The notes under the pieces are model-generated. The model was not told the origin of the DNA and did not search any database. It was given only the letters and a program-made list of their open reading frames with translations. A program made the translations under genes and the position numbers. From contig NC_133020.1 in NCBI RefSeq assembly GCF_048564905.1, positions 19,315,501 through 19,379,500 of the forward strand: a DNA stretch of 64,000 nucleotides, in the 5' to 3' direction. Position 1 is the first letter of the stretch, and each line of letters opens with the position of its first letter. This DNA comes from Vicugna pacos. Lineage: Eukaryota; Chordata; Mammalia; Artiodactyla; Camelidae. Shown piece after piece: positions 10,131 to 20,870 of this stretch.

Positions 10131-10320
10131 GTGGCGGACGAGAGGCTTTGCAGCCTGTACCCGGCAGAGCTGAGTTCAGATCCTGTCTCCACAGCTCAGG
10201 AAACGGCTCGCCTTTGGGGAAACGATTTCCACTCTAAATGCCTCCTTTGCGTGTTTGTTGTGAGGATTAAAGATAATGGATGGAAAGGGCGCGGAACGAG
10301 TACATTAAATGAGTGGTAAT
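10131..10320 (+). repeat. MIR SINE
   Basis: Sense MIR with 'gagctgagttcagatcctg' matching the 'ctgggttcgaatcccggc' box, a diverged middle, and 'tgttgtgaggattaaagat', which is close to consensus. Confidence 0.75.
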
Positions 10321-11864
10321 TACAGCAACCTGGGTGGAAGCTTTTTGCAACACGGCCCTCAACAGGCTGTTACTACATATGTGCTAGGAATTAATCCATG
10401 TAGGCAGTCCATCCAGAAAGACTGACTTATAAAAACTTTTATTGGATAGTAATGCAATTACTAAGTAAAGAATTACGTCAGGAACCTTGGACTTTGAATT
10501 TGAGATGAAAACACTCAACAGAAATCATTTGATGCCCACCACGAGGGTCTCCCCCGCGTCCCTCTCCAGGGTGAGGTGGACTGAAGGGTCGTCCTCTCTG
10601 GACACGGAGCAGGTCCGCGCCCCCATCTGCCGCCTTGTGCTTCAGGCCCGTGTCCTGTGCGCAGCCACGGGAGCTGAGGAGCCACCACGTACAAGACGGC
10701 ACCTGGAGAGACCGCTTCGTCTATTGACAGGTTGGCTGACAAGCCTGGAGCTACAGGCGTGCTGAACTTGGGGCTGAGACAGACCCTCATGAGAGAGTTT
10801 GTGGGGATGAATGTGGAACGCTGTACACTACCCAGGGAAAGCTGCAGGCTGCTGTCTTCCAGTTTTGCTGTTCTGTTTTGTTTTGCACGTCCTTGGAGAG
10901 AAGAGGGCAAAGATGTGGGGAAGGGGTCCCAGCTCCCATGGGGGCCCCCACACCACGGCTCTGAGGATCCTGAGTGGTTTAACGTGAAGTGCGGGCTCAG
11001 GCATCCTTCTGCCTCCAACCTGATGGATGAAGCCCCTCATCTCCCTGAGCCTCGGGGTCCTGGTCTGGGAGACAAAGTGGTCAGTGAGGTCAGTGCTGAG
11101 ATTTTTTTACGGGATGGACCATCTACAACCTACTCCTCATGGTCTGTGTTTATGGAAAGGGTCATTTTGGACACTTAGCATATCGACTTTTTATTCTGTA
11201 GATTCCCGTGGGCCAGAGGCTTCTGGACAATGTGCCTCTCGGGGGACTTAATCTGCTATTTTGAAGTCAAGCCTTGGATGTGAGTGATGTAATAAGGTCA
11301 GGAACTCATGGACCTCTAGCCTCTTACATCAGATCACAGAACACCACAGTGAGCCAGCCGCTGAGGGGCCCTTGAGGACGGGCGGCGAGGGCGAGTCCCC
11401 TGCTCAGACGTGGCTTGGTTCTATCTCGGCAAGCAGCTTCCGGGGGGCACAGCCCACCTCTGGTCCCACACTCCCTTCCATCTGCCTGCAGATCCCTGGA
11501 CACGTGGGAGTGAAGCTGTCACCGATTCTCATTCCTACAAAGTCACTGGGAATTGACTTTGTAGCATCAAACCAGGAACGCCTGGAGGAAGAAAATGCCC
11601 CGAGTCACCGGGAAGCCCTCGGGTGAACGTGAGGAAAAGCTGAGAGCAGGCTTGGCCACCCACACCTGGGGGGTTTGTTTCAAGGGAGAAAAGAGCCACA
11701 CCGCCATCCTGGTGCCCCTCACCCCCCCCCCCCCGTCATTTAAGCCACTATCTCTGGGAGGGGGTGTCTTTATGGCTTACAGGTGAATGTCATTCCTAAC
11801 TGGTGCAGCGTTTGCCCTTGGAAATCTGACCCCGGCAGAGAGGGCACAAGAAGGGAGGGTGGCA
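10321..11864. other. Unassigned single-copy stretch
   Basis: No gene is recognised. It holds a C13 run at 11722-11734. The overlapping plus (10732-11178) and minus (10515-11018) open frames of about 150 codons have no domain and are probably chance. Confidence 0.4.
11722..11734. repeat. Poly-C run
   Basis: An uninterrupted run of about 13 C. Its length is prone to sequencing and replication slippage error. Confidence 0.8.
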
Positions 11865-12400
11865 TGTACCGAGGATGAGCAGGGGGCCTGGGGCTGATGC
11901 TGGAGGGGGAACAGCTGTGTGTGGAGGAGGCGTCCACCCCGGCAGGGACCCCACAGGGAGAGGAGGCAGGGCGTGGTCCAGGAGCAGAAAGGAGGCCAGA
12001 GCAGGTGGGATGCAGAGTCTGAAGGGGCGGAGAGGTGTGGAACGAGACACGGAGCACACGGGCCTTGTCACCCTTGCAGAGACTGTGGACGTTTTCCCGG
12101 GAGCAGAAGGAAGCCACTCAAGCACCAGAAGCAGGGCGGGGCGTGGTCACTTTTGGAGAAGTCATTCTAGCGGCCTGGAGGAGAAGGGATGGGTGCCGGG
12201 AAACCTGTCTCTGAGCTGGGGAGATGTGAGCGCAGCCTGGGTGAGGATGTTAACAGTCGTGGAAAATGAGCAGCTCCAAGGGCCAGACATCCCGGAGGCA
12301 AAATTAATAGCATTTGGAAATCAATGGAAATGGACTGAGAAAGAAGACACTTTCAGAGATGACTCATGGGCTTCTGCTCTTTGGTAATGCAGTGACGTAT
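11865..12400 (-). mobile_element. L2 LINE 3' region, antisense
   Basis: Read on the plus strand it resembles antisense L2: 'cgggccttgtcaccctt' matching 'tagggccttgtaggccat', 'gaaggaagccactcaagca' matching 'gatgggaagccattggag', 'gtggtcacttttggagaa', 'cattctagcggcctggagg', and later 'agagatgactcatggg'. Very old and diverged. The boundaries are soft. Confidence 0.65.
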
Positions 12401-12629
12401 GCGTACATGCGGTGGAGGCCATTGGTCCCCACCCCGCGTCTTTTTTCTTCCTTCTTCCTTGCTGGAACTCTTAGAACCTGCTTCCCACGATGGAGCCGAC
12501 AGTGCAGGACACTCCTTTCCCAGCAGTCAAGGCAGGGGCCCTTGATCTAAATCTGGCCAGTGATTTCAAGGGCACGATGCTTGCGTTGTCTGAATTCTAT
12601 CAACCACCACCCTCACTTTATTTACTTTA

Positions 12630-12686
12630 TCTTTTATTGAAGTATAGTTGATTTACAATATTATATTAGTTTCAGGTATATAACAG
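12630..12686 (-). mobile_element. L1 3'-end stub, antisense
   Basis: Only the last 60 bp or so of the L1 3' UTR are present in antisense: 'attgaagtatagttgattt', 'acaatattatattagttt', 'caggtatataacagg'. This is a very short 5'-truncated insertion or remnant. Confidence 0.8.
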
Positions 12687-12694
12687 GTAAATCC

Positions 12695-12800
12695 GTGAAG
12701 GCAGGAGTTCCATCTGTCCTGCCCCCCTCCTGTGCCCCCCAGGGCTTAGAACAGTGCCAGACACAAGCGGGCACCCGACACACGTATGTTGAATGAACAT
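12695..12800 (+). mobile_element. L2 LINE 3' end, sense
   Basis: The typical L2 tail is visible: 'gaaggcaggagttccatct', 'agggcttagaacagtgcc', and 'gtatgttgaatgaacatgaa' at the end. The antisense L1 stub abuts it on the left. Confidence 0.75.
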
Positions 12801-12982
12801 GAACACGGGGAGGGGCGGACTGGAAGTGGCTCTTGAGCGTTGTGCTATCCTGTCTCGTAAGTTTAGTGACACACCTGTGGAACAGCTGACTGGGTTAGTG
12901 GGAACTCTGGATTGCAGTTGTGAAGTATGAAGAGTCTGTGAAAGTGATTCTCAACAGAGGAGAGGCAAGGTCAAAACTCCTT

Positions 12983-13079
12983 GTTGGGAGCAGGTACAGG
13001 TCAGTGGTAGGGCGTGTGCTTGACATGCATGAGGTCTTGGGTTCAATCCCCAGTACCTTCACTAAAAAAAAAAAAAAAC
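12983..13079 (+). mobile_element. Vic-1-type camelid SINE (tRNA-Ala-derived)
   Basis: Sense copy. The tRNA-like body shows box-A-like 'aggtcagtggtagggcgtg', an anticodon-arm region 'cttgacatgcatgaggtc' and box-B-like 'gggttcaatccccagtacc', followed by a 15-base A run. It is truncated at the 3' tail compared with the long T-rich tails of other copies. Not a tRNA gene, because the acceptor stem and 3' half are replaced by the SINE tail. Confidence 0.9.
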
Positions 13080-13194
13080 TTGTGAAGTTCTCCCCAATAC
13101 ACTGCCTGCCCACCAGCCCCTAGCCCAGGCTCTCCCCTCCTCTCCTGCCTTTCCTTCCTGCTCCCCTAACGCACTGGGGGCTTTCTGAGGCACG

Positions 13195-13265
13195 ACTTCG
13201 TCTTTGCCATATTCGGTGTCCTGGACCCAGTGCTTTCCCAGGCGCTCAGTGAATGGTCAGGAGCG
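13195..13265 (+). mobile_element. L2 3'-end fragment, sense
   Basis: 'ccagtgctttcccaggcgc' and 'ctcagtgaatggtcagga' fit the L2 terminal 'cacagtgcctggcacatagtaggtgctcaataaatg' pattern. Weak because it is short. Confidence 0.45.
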
Positions 13266-14184
13266 AGTCAGCGAATTACACCCAAGGTCTCGGTCCTCAC
13301 CGTGACTCAGCTGGCCACTGTGGCTCCATCTACAGATCCCTGAGGACCACACACGCCCACATCAAAGCTGGCCCGAAGGCAGAGTCAGATCAGGGAAGGT
13401 GAGGATTCCTCCAGCCATTTCTCCAGTCAGGGCTGCTGACACCACTGGGCTGTGCAGGGCCAGCAGAGAGGGCGGCAAAGAAGGGAGGAAGGTCTCGTTT
13501 GAACGCATACCAGGTCCCATCCATTGCTGTCACCTAGAAGTGACAGAAATCCTACTGTGGACAATTTCTGCTAATAGTTTGGGAGAAACAGACTAGAAAG
13601 GGAAGGGATGGAAGTAGGATTCAAACCAGGTTTGAATTAGTGCTTAGCGCAGCACGGACACTCACAAGAGCTGGGAAAGTCATTATTAAATTGCCTTGCA
13701 GACCATAAAACACTGTGCTAGTGAAAGGGATTGCTAGACAGAAGATGGGAGGCTGCCCAGAGGTCAGGAAAGGCCCCCTCCCCAAGCCCCACGCCTCTGA
13801 CCCTACCCAGGTGTTGACATTCCAACCTCTGGCCCTTGGGGAACCCCTGTTTAAATGCAGATTTTATCTGGTACTGTTCAATGGCATTGGTTCAAGCTAT
13901 TAGCACCTTAACTCTAATCAGATTAACCCCAGCTGAAAAGGAGTCTTGCTAGGAAGTGAGGAGTGAGGGAAAAAGTAGGTGGCGTGCAGGGGCAGGAAGA
14001 ACCTGGAGGTCCTTAACCCTTGGGTAGCCTTGGAGGACGAAGAGGAGCACCTGTTCAGTGAGGCTGGAGGCACCCTAGCCCCGCAGGCACGGAGGGACGG
14101 CAGGACTCAGGCACAAGGGCACAATGTTCTCTTTAGCCCGTGCAGGTGCTGATGGATGATCAACTACTGGTCACCTGTTTACAA
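13266..14184. other. Unassigned sequence
   Basis: No gene or repeat is recognised. There are no long frames of interest. Confidence 0.4.
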
Positions 14185-14260
14185 GGCTTCAGCATGTGTA
14201 AAGTGCTCGGCACCGTCCTTGCACATGAGAGACACTGAGCCAAACGTCAGTGCCTCTTAA
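14185..14260 (+). repeat. MIR 3' fragment
   Basis: 'catgtgtaaagtgctcggca' followed by 'ccgtccttgcacatgaga' matches the MIR end 'catgtaaagcgcttagcacagtgcctggcacat'. Confidence 0.55.
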
Positions 14261-14282
14261 GCATTTATTATCTAAGCCCTGG

Positions 14283-14283
<1 letters not shown>

Positions 14284-14317
<34 letters not shown>

Positions 14318-14409
14318 TGTGTTGTGTGTGTGTGTGTGTTGTGTGTGTGTATGTGTGTGTGTGTTGTGTGTGTGTGTTGTGTGTGTGTATGTGTGTGTGT
14401 GTGTACGTG
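14284..14409. repeat. Interrupted (GT)n microsatellite
   Basis: About 125 bp of GT dinucleotides with repeated GTGTAT and TTGTG interruptions, some of which recur in a higher-order pattern (GTGTGTAT(GT)nTTG). It translates to cysteine/valine or threonine/histidine runs in open frames that are not genes. It is alternating purine-pyrimidine and so could form Z-DNA. The length is likely polymorphic. Confidence 0.95.
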
Positions 14410-14549
14410 TTATAAAATTTAAAAGAGCACTGTCACCAGCCTTCAAAGAACTACAGCCAGAGAAAAGCCAAGTCAATGTAATTGTTCATCTAACCTTGAA
14501 TTCTCCTTCAGGGCTGGTGGAATCCTCCACTTGGTTTATCCAGAAGGGA

Positions 14550-14645
14550 CATGAACATTTATCAACAGTTACTCGGGTGTGTCAGGCACCTTATACGGCA
14601 ACCCTAGGAGGTAGGCACTATTTTATCTTTCCACTGAAGGTACAT
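14550..14645 (-). repeat. MIR/L2-type fragment, antisense
   Basis: 'gtgtgtcaggcaccttata' and 'caaccctaggaggtaggca' followed by 'ctattttatctttccactg' correspond to the antisense MIR-like pattern (gtgccaggcac, aaccctatgaggtaggtactatta). Confidence 0.55.
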
Positions 14646-15355
14646 TATTTCCACTAGAATCTGACCTGGATTCAGGACTCATCCGCGTTTCTTCCCAGCT
14701 CTGGTCTGTTTCAGCCTCCACGTGCCCCACGTTCCCCTACGGATGCTGGACCCACCAGGATGCCTTTCCATGGCTTATGGAACCCTCTTAAGAGCCATTT
14801 GAAATCCTCCTGGCCCTGCCTGTTAAATCCTGCATCCATGTAGCCACCAGGTCTGCCCGAGCTTTGCCTGGCTCTGCCCAGCTACCCCCACAGCACCTCA
14901 CTCACCTGGCCTCGCCTCCTGTTTCCTTCCCCAGAACCTGGGCTCCCTGGGGAACCCACTCACCCCAGCACAACTTGTGGGACCTCCCCTGAGCGATGGG
15001 CTGATGAGGTGGAAGATGAATGTTGCATCCTTTTGTTCTCCAGAGCTGCAGCTCTGAGATGGATTTCACAAGCCTCTCGGAGGAATCTTGCAGAGTCTGG
15101 CATCCATCCCCCCTTGGTGGCCAAATGGATAGAGCATTCTCGGAGAGACTTTCCTTTCTTCTTTGTTTTCCCTTCCATGTGCCCTAGGATCACATTTCCA
15201 AATAAATGTTTGTCTGAGACTCTGCTTTTGAGAAAAGCCCAAGAAGGGGGTGCAGTCACCTTTCAAAGTGCAGGTCAAATGTCATGAAGTGGAAACCATT
15301 CTCCAGCCTTGCATTGCTGCATCCCCAGGACACGGTAGGTACATACCTCCTCCTC
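14646..15355. other. Unassigned sequence
   Basis: Nothing recognised. Frames at 14960-15287 on both strands are under 100 codons with no domain. Confidence 0.4.
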
Positions 15356-15433
15356 CTTCTTTTTTTTTTCTGTTGAAGTATAGTTGATTTACGATGTTGT
15401 GTTAATTTCTGGTGTACAGCAAGGTGATTCAAT

Positions 15434-15475
<42 letters not shown>

Positions 15476-15692
15476 TTTTTCAGATTCTTTTCCATTATGA
15501 GTTATTACAAGATATTGAATATAGTTCCCTGGGCTGTACAGTAGGTCCTTGTTGTTTATTTTATACACAGTCGTGTGTGTCTGCTAATCCCAAACTCCGA
15601 ATGTATCCCTCCTCCCACCCCTTCCCCCTCTAGTAGCCATAGTTTGTTTTCTACGTCTGTGAGTCTGTTTCTGGTTTGTAAATGAACTTACC
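15356..15692 (-). mobile_element. L1 3' UTR, antisense
   Basis: It begins with poly-T and 'ctgttgaagtatagttgat', then 'ggtgtacagcaaggtgatt', a (TA)n expansion (15439-15472), 'tatgagttattacaagata', 'ttgaatatagttccctggg', and ends in the 'gtctgtttctggtttgtaa' part of the 3' coding end. About 335 bp, 5'-truncated. Confidence 0.92.
15439..15472. repeat. (TA)n microsatellite inside an L1 3' UTR
   Basis: Perfect TA alternation of about 17 units. It grew from the short TA tract that this L1 3' UTR normally carries. Confidence 0.9.
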
Positions 15693-15789
15693 TGCAAAGG
15701 CACTTACCTTCTAATGCTGGACAGACAGGTTTGGCTCAGCCTGGTTGATGCCCCCAGGCAGGTGGATCTTCCCCCTCCTCCAGCTCCCA

Positions 15790-15935
15790 TTGCTCCCACA
15801 GGGAGTTTTCTGTCAGAGTAGAAACTCTTTGGGGCAAGAACATGTATTTTGACCATCTTTGATTCCTAGTGTCTAGCAGATTATTGTCACTTAGCACGCA
15901 CTTAAATGTGTACATTAAATCTATTCCTTGGGTTA
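15790..15935 (+). mobile_element. L2 3' end, sense
   Basis: 'tagaaactctttggggcaa', 'gaacatgtattttgaccat', 'ctttgattcctagtgtcta' and 'gcacgcacttaaatgtg' follow the L2 terminal consensus (gctccttgagggcagggac ... tccccagcgcctagcac ... gtgctcaataaat). Confidence 0.65.
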
Positions 15936-16315
15936 GAAGGGTGCTCACGGACAGCAAATATGACCCCGGGGCACGGTGGAGAATTGGGGTGCGCTCTCAG
16001 CGGCCTTGGCTCTTGGGTCCGTGAGCCTGCTGGGCCCCCGACCACCACTTGTCAGGGTCCTGGGAGGTCTGTGCACCTTCCTGGGTGATTGCTAGCGTTT
16101 CCCACCCGCTCTGCCACTTGGTGGCTCCCACTAGGAAGTGTGTGCTCGCTTCTGTCTCTCTCTCCCAGCCAGTATCACAGCGCATAAGGAAGGACCCTGA
16201 GATTATCCAGTGCCTTTCTTCATAAACAGGCCAGAAGACGCTGGGCACTGCTAACCCATGTCAGCTGTAAATGTATCTCTTTCTGAGAAGGCGCAGCCTA
16301 CGGGACGTAAAATGA
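15936..16315. other. Unassigned sequence
   Basis: Nothing recognised. Confidence 0.4.
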
Positions 16316-16655
16316 AATGGAAGCATCAATGTAATCTCAGTTCTGCGTCAGTAAAAAGTTGGAAATCTGTATTATAAGAATACACTTTGCAATGGAAAAT
16401 ATTCATTATGTAATATTAAAGGAAACAATCAAAATCATACGTGGTATGATATTAACACACCCACCATTAAAAAAATTATATGCTCAGAAAACAAAGGGTA
16501 GAAATGCCCTTTTGGTATTTTTATTGGGATGACATTAAATTTACAGATGAACTGTCTTGACGGTTTATGATGCTGAGAATTCGGGGACATGGTATGCCTT
16601 TGCATGGTTAAATCTTCTTTTGTGTCTTTCAGTAGCGTTAACATCGTAAATTTTC
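16316..16655 (-). mobile_element. Old L1 remnant, antisense
   Basis: The right part (16505-16655) is antisense L1 ORF2: 'ttggtatttttattgggat', 'gacattaaatttacagatg', 'gacatggtatgcctttgca' and 'cttcttttgtgtctttcag'. The left part is AT-rich and only loosely like old L1 3' sequence. No open frame remains. Confidence 0.6.
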
Positions 16656-16860
16656 ACCCTTACAGCCTTCAACTGATTGGACGAGGCCCACCCACATTAT
16701 CAAATGTAATTTATTTTACTTGAGGTCAGCTGGTTGTAGATGCTAACCATATCTATAAAATACCTTCACAGCAACACCTAGATTAGTGTTGGATTAAACA
16801 TCTGGGTCCCACAGTTTAGCCAAGCTGACACATACAACTAACCATCACACCCACTGGGGA
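16656..16860 (-). mobile_element. Ancient LTR-type repeat fragment (probably MaLR-like), antisense
   Basis: 'ttcaactgattggacgagg', 'cccacccacattatcaaat', 'aaaataccttcacagcaac' and 'ctaaccatcacaccc' match a common mammalian LTR read in antisense, whose sense start is TGTGATGGTT. I cannot fix its family name. A fossil without genes. Confidence 0.45.
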
Positions 16861-17089
16861 TCAGTGCAAAATTAAGATGTTTTCTGTTTGAAACAGTTTC
16901 ACAAAGCAACAGAAAATGATAATCCTTTCAAGAAATATTAGTTTACACCCAGCTTTTCAAAAACTATAGACTATGGATGATGAGGTACAATCCAGAGCTC
17001 ACAAAGTCAGAGGTTAGTAATATGAATCACGGTACTTCTTTAAGTTGTGAACTGGTAGAAAACAAAGGAATGCAAGAAAAAACATTTAT
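16861..17089. other. Unassigned AT-rich sequence
   Basis: No match that I can name. It may belong to the surrounding old L1. Confidence 0.3.
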
Positions 17090-19330
17090 ACAATTTTTAA
17101 GGAAAACAGCAGAATAGACTCTTATGTGCTCACCATCTAAGGCAAGAAATGGAACATTTTCGTGGCTCAGAAGGGCTCATACGCCCTTCCCCGGTTGCGT
17201 ATCTCCTCTGTCCTCACTCAGAGCAAATTTTGAGCTAATTGTTTTTCCTTCTCTTTAAAGATTTTGCTTCCTCAGTAGGACTGCAAGTCACTTGAATTCT
17301 CGTCTATTTATTTTACCTCATGGAAGTAGAATCCTGTCGGACGCAGTCTGTGCCTTGTTTCTTTGGCCCGATGTCACATTTGGAGATGTCCACCCTGCTG
17401 ACACGCAGAGCTCCAGTTCACAGACTTTCTTTAACCACCGGAGTGTCTCTGTGCCTGACTCTACCGCAAGTGACTTCTCCACTCTGTTGTTGATGGACAT
17501 TTGGTATGCTTACATTTTGTTTTTCTTTTATGGAGAATATCACTATAAACAACATTCTTGTGAAAATCTCCTGGTGCACATGTGCGAAAACCAAGTCACT
17601 TCCCATAGTGATTACGCCATTTCACATTCCCATCAGCAACGCAGGGTAATTCCGTCCCCACTAATCCTTGCAACTGGCAGAATCCTTGCTCATCGGGTGA
17701 GTCTGAAAAGTATGCTTGCATTTCCCTGGTTACTAATAGTTGAAGACAGTTTCATATACGTATGGAGCACTGGGGCCTTACTTTCTGTGAAATTTTGGGG
17801 CATTAATTTTATTAATTTTTGGGGGGGGAAATGTTTGTCTTCTTCCCACTGATATGAAAGAATGTTTGAGTTTTGGATACTAATCTTTTTGCATATATTA
17901 TTCAAACATCTTCTTCCACTCTCTGCTTTGTGAGAGTGTCTTGACGAATAGGTGGTCATAATTTTAATGATGATCTTAATTTTATAAAGATAAGGAGTTG
18001 CCTTGTGGCTTACTGAGCGCCTTTTCAAATGTTTATTGGCCCCTTGAATATCATCTTTCATGAAGTTCCTGTTCAAGACTTTTGTCCATTTAAAAATTGT
18101 ATGTTTTGCCTTTTTCATGTTGTTTTGTAGGATTTTTTTAAAATGCATTTTGGATATGTGTCCTTTCTCAGATCCATGTATTGTGAATATTTCCTCTCGG
18201 TCCGTGACTTGCCTTTTTCACTTTTTAGGTGTCTTTTGAGAGCACACATGTTGAATTTTGATAAAGTTCAAAATTTTAGCCTTAGTACTTTTTGCATCCT
18301 GTTTAAAACAATATTTTCTTACTCTAAAGTCATGAAGGTGTTTTCCTATGCATCTTCTAGAAGCTTTCTGGTTTAGCAAGTCATGCATGGTTTTATGATT
18401 CCTCTTAAACCAACTTTGGTCACGTTTCATGTATCCAGTTGCTACAGCACCATTGATTGAAAAGTTCTTTCTTCCCTTGTTGAATTACGTTAGCATCTTT
18501 GTCAAAAATCAAGCGATTGTATTTGTGTGGTTTTATTTCCAGACTTCTCTGGTCTACTCTGCTATTTGTTACGACAGTACTTTGCTGTCTTGTTTCTATA
18601 GATTTTATTTTTCTGAAATATGGCAGTGTAAGTTCTCCAGTTTCTCCATCTTCTTTAAGATTGCCTTGTCAGCGCATGTACAACTTAGAATGAGCAGGTC
18701 GGTTTCTTCAAAAGTGCTGCTGGGGTTTTGGTTGGGATCGCACTGGCTCTAGAGATCAGTGTGGGACGGCCTGGCAGCAGCAGTGAGCGCCCTCACCCAC
18801 GGACACGGCATCTCTGCAGTGATTCAGGGCTGCTTTCATTTTTCCCTCAGAAATATCTAAAAATTATCAGCATGAGGCGCTTTCACATATCTTGTTAGAT
18901 TTGTTCCCAGGAATTTTACGCTTTTAATGCTGTGGTTAATGAGACTGCTTTTTAGTTTTAACTCCCAATTATTCCCTGCTAATATATGGAAAATATGGAC
19001 ACATGATATCTATAAATAGAGCATATGCAGATACAGTTGCTTTGTGTATGTTGACCAGTAACCTTGCTAGATTCCCGTGCTTGTTGGTTACAGCAGTTTG
19101 TATTCAGATTTCTGTGGATTTTCTAGGTATGCTGTCATAGATGAAATTTTACTTTACCTTTTCCAATACTTACGTATTTTATTTCCTTTTCTTGCCTTCT
19201 TGTACTTACTATGCCCTCCCTTATAATGTTAAATAGAAGTGGTGAGAGTGGACAGACATCTTTCCTGCTCTTAGAGGCAAGTGTTCAATGTTTGACTATT
19301 AAGTATGATGTTACTGTAGGTTTTTAGAAA
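17090..19330 (-). mobile_element. Old L1M LINE, antisense, about 2.2 kb
   Basis: In antisense the 3' UTR comes first (17090-17330), then a long stretch with L1M landmarks: 'tgttgatggacatttggta', 'ccatttcacattcccatcag', 'atttccctggttactaata', 'ttttggatatgtgtccttt', 'atgttgaattttgataaag', 'ttctttcttcccttgttga' and 'gtatgctgtcatagatga' from the reverse-transcriptase end of ORF2. Many stops and indels. The protein-like frames here (for example 17292-17852 on the plus strand) are shadows. Pre-camelid in age. Confidence 0.85.
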
Positions 19331-19425
19331 ATACTGAAATTCTAGGATTAATAATTTTTGAATTTAAAAAATGATAAAAGTAATAAATAATCTGATGGGT
19401 ATCTGAATAAAAATTCTCATCATCT

Positions 19426-19926
19426 AGACTGGATAAAGAAGTTGTGGTATATGTATACAATGGAATACTACTCAGCCATAAACAAGAATAAAACAACGTC
19501 ATTTGCAGCAACATGGATGGACTTGGAGGTTGTCATTCTAAGTGAAGTAAGCCAGAAAGGGAGAGAAAAATGCCATGTGATATCACTCATATGTGGAATC
19601 TAAAAAAAAGAAGAAGAACAAGATACAAATGAACTCGTCTACAAAACAGAAACAGACTCACAGACAGTAAACAAACTTATGGTTCCTGGGGGGAAAGGGG
19701 TGGGAAGGGATAAACTGGGAGTTTGAGATCTGCAGATACTAACTACCATATGTGAAATAGATGAACAACAAGGCCCTCTGCACAGCACAGGGAACTATAT
19801 TCATTATCCTGTAGTAACCTATAATGAAAAAGAATATGAAAAGGAATCTATGTCTGTCCGTGTGTGACTGAAGCACTGTGCTGCCTGCCAGAAATTGACA
19901 CAACACTGCAAACTGACTGTACTTCG
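19426..19926 (+). mobile_element. L1 3' end, sense
   Basis: It starts at 'gactggataaagaagttgtgg' and contains the ORF2 C-terminal landmark 'ggaatactactcagccata', then 'gcagcaacatggatggac', 'aaacagaaacagactcac', 'cagcacagggaactatat' and the terminal 'aactgactgtacttcg'. 500 bp, 5'-truncated, with no long A tail left. It sits between the old antisense L1M and an L2. Confidence 0.9.
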
Positions 19927-19949
19927 AAAAGCACACCTCTCCCTGGAGC

Positions 19950-20343
19950 CCAGGAAACCACACTTTGGTTTTCTACTGGTTTCCTTCCCTCTCTTCTGAC
20001 TTTCCTTGGACTGACTTGCAATGTCATCTCTTCTCCTCACCCCGATGGGCTCTGTCCTGGACCCTTTTCTGCTCTCGCCCTAAAGACTCTTCCTTAGGGA
20101 TCTTAACCTCCCTATGACCTGCCAATGACTCCAAAATCTGTATTTTTAACACAAATTTCTCCTTCTTTGAAATCCAATCACCCACTAGAAATTTCCATTC
20201 GGGAGTGCTGGAACCTTAGATGCAACATGGTCAAAGTGGAGCGCATGTCTCCCCAACACCTGTTCCTCCTGTGTGTCTTCTCTCTTATTAATGACACCAA
20301 ATCCCACTCTGGTATCTAAGCCAGAAACCCAGACATCATTCTT
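19950..20343 (+). mobile_element. L2 LINE, left part, sense
   Basis: It follows sense L2: 'ggctctgtcctggacccttt' matching 'gggctcagtccttggacct', 'ttcttccttagggatctt', 'gacctgccaatgactccaaa' matching 'tatgctgatgactcccaaa', and 'gaccaccaatcccactctgg' type segments. It continues after the SINE at 20519. Confidence 0.7.
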
Positions 20344-20518
20344 TTATTTCAATATTTTACTTTTTATGATTTGTTTGTTTGTCTTTGGGTTTTTTGGGGG
20401 GCGGGTAATAGGTTTATTTATTGACTTATTTATTTTAATGGAGGTACTGGGGATTGAACCCAGGACCTCATGCATGCTAAGCGTGCACTCTACCACTGAG
20501 CTATACCTGCCCTCCTCG
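20344..20518 (-). mobile_element. Vic-1-type camelid SINE inserted in an L2
   Basis: Antisense copy with a long T-rich tail (20344-20443), 'aatggaggtactggggatt' and 'gaacccaggacctcatgca', then 'ctaccactgagctatacct'. It is flanked by a 15-base target duplication, 'ccagacatcattctt' (20329-20343) and 'ccagacagcattctt' (20519-20533), with one mismatch. Close to consensus, hence relatively young. Confidence 0.95.
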
Positions 20519-20870
20519 CCAGACAGCATTCTTGTTCCTTTTTTTTTTCACAGTCAGACAGAAAATCCCATGGTTCTAGATCCAGAATCTCTCTTAAATG
20601 CATCCACTCCTATCCTCTGCCAGTGCCACCACCTGCCACCAGGCCACTACACCTCTCACCTGTGTTACCACTATAATTATTTTCTAACTGGTCCTCCTCA
20701 CACTGCTGACTCTTTCCCATTGGTTCTCCGTGTTGCAACCAGCGTGAGCCCCCTGAAACACCCACCTGGCCAGATTTAAGACCCTTCAATAGCCTTTCAT
20801 TGCCATGTGGTCCTTTCTCCCACCCTGGCCTCTCTCTTCGCTCGTTGTGGCCCCTTTGTGTCTGTTCTAA
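20519..20870 (+). mobile_element. L2 LINE, right part, sense
   Basis: The continuation of the L2 interrupted by the SINE: 'cactataattattttctaac' and 'tggtcctcctcacactgct' match 'gcaatagcctcctaactggtctccctgc', and 'cccttcaatagcctttcat' matches 'aaccctccagtggcttcccat'. The 168-codon frame at 20273-20779 is a composite of L2 and SINE and not a gene. Confidence 0.75.

Noticed and set aside
12983-13060. tRNA-Ala-like gene
   Set aside because: The box A/B-like sequences belong to the Vic-1 SINE, with an A tail in place of the 3' half; the same applies to the other four SINE copies.
14189-14657. Frames encoding Cys/Val and Thr/His runs
   Set aside because: Translation of the GT microsatellite.
17292-17852. 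186-codon plus frame resembling a membrane protein
   Set aside because: It lies on the antisense strand of an old L1M; the hydrophobicity is from T-rich antisense LINE sequence.
20273-20779. 168-codon plus frame
   Set aside because: A composite of antisense SINE and L2 sequence.
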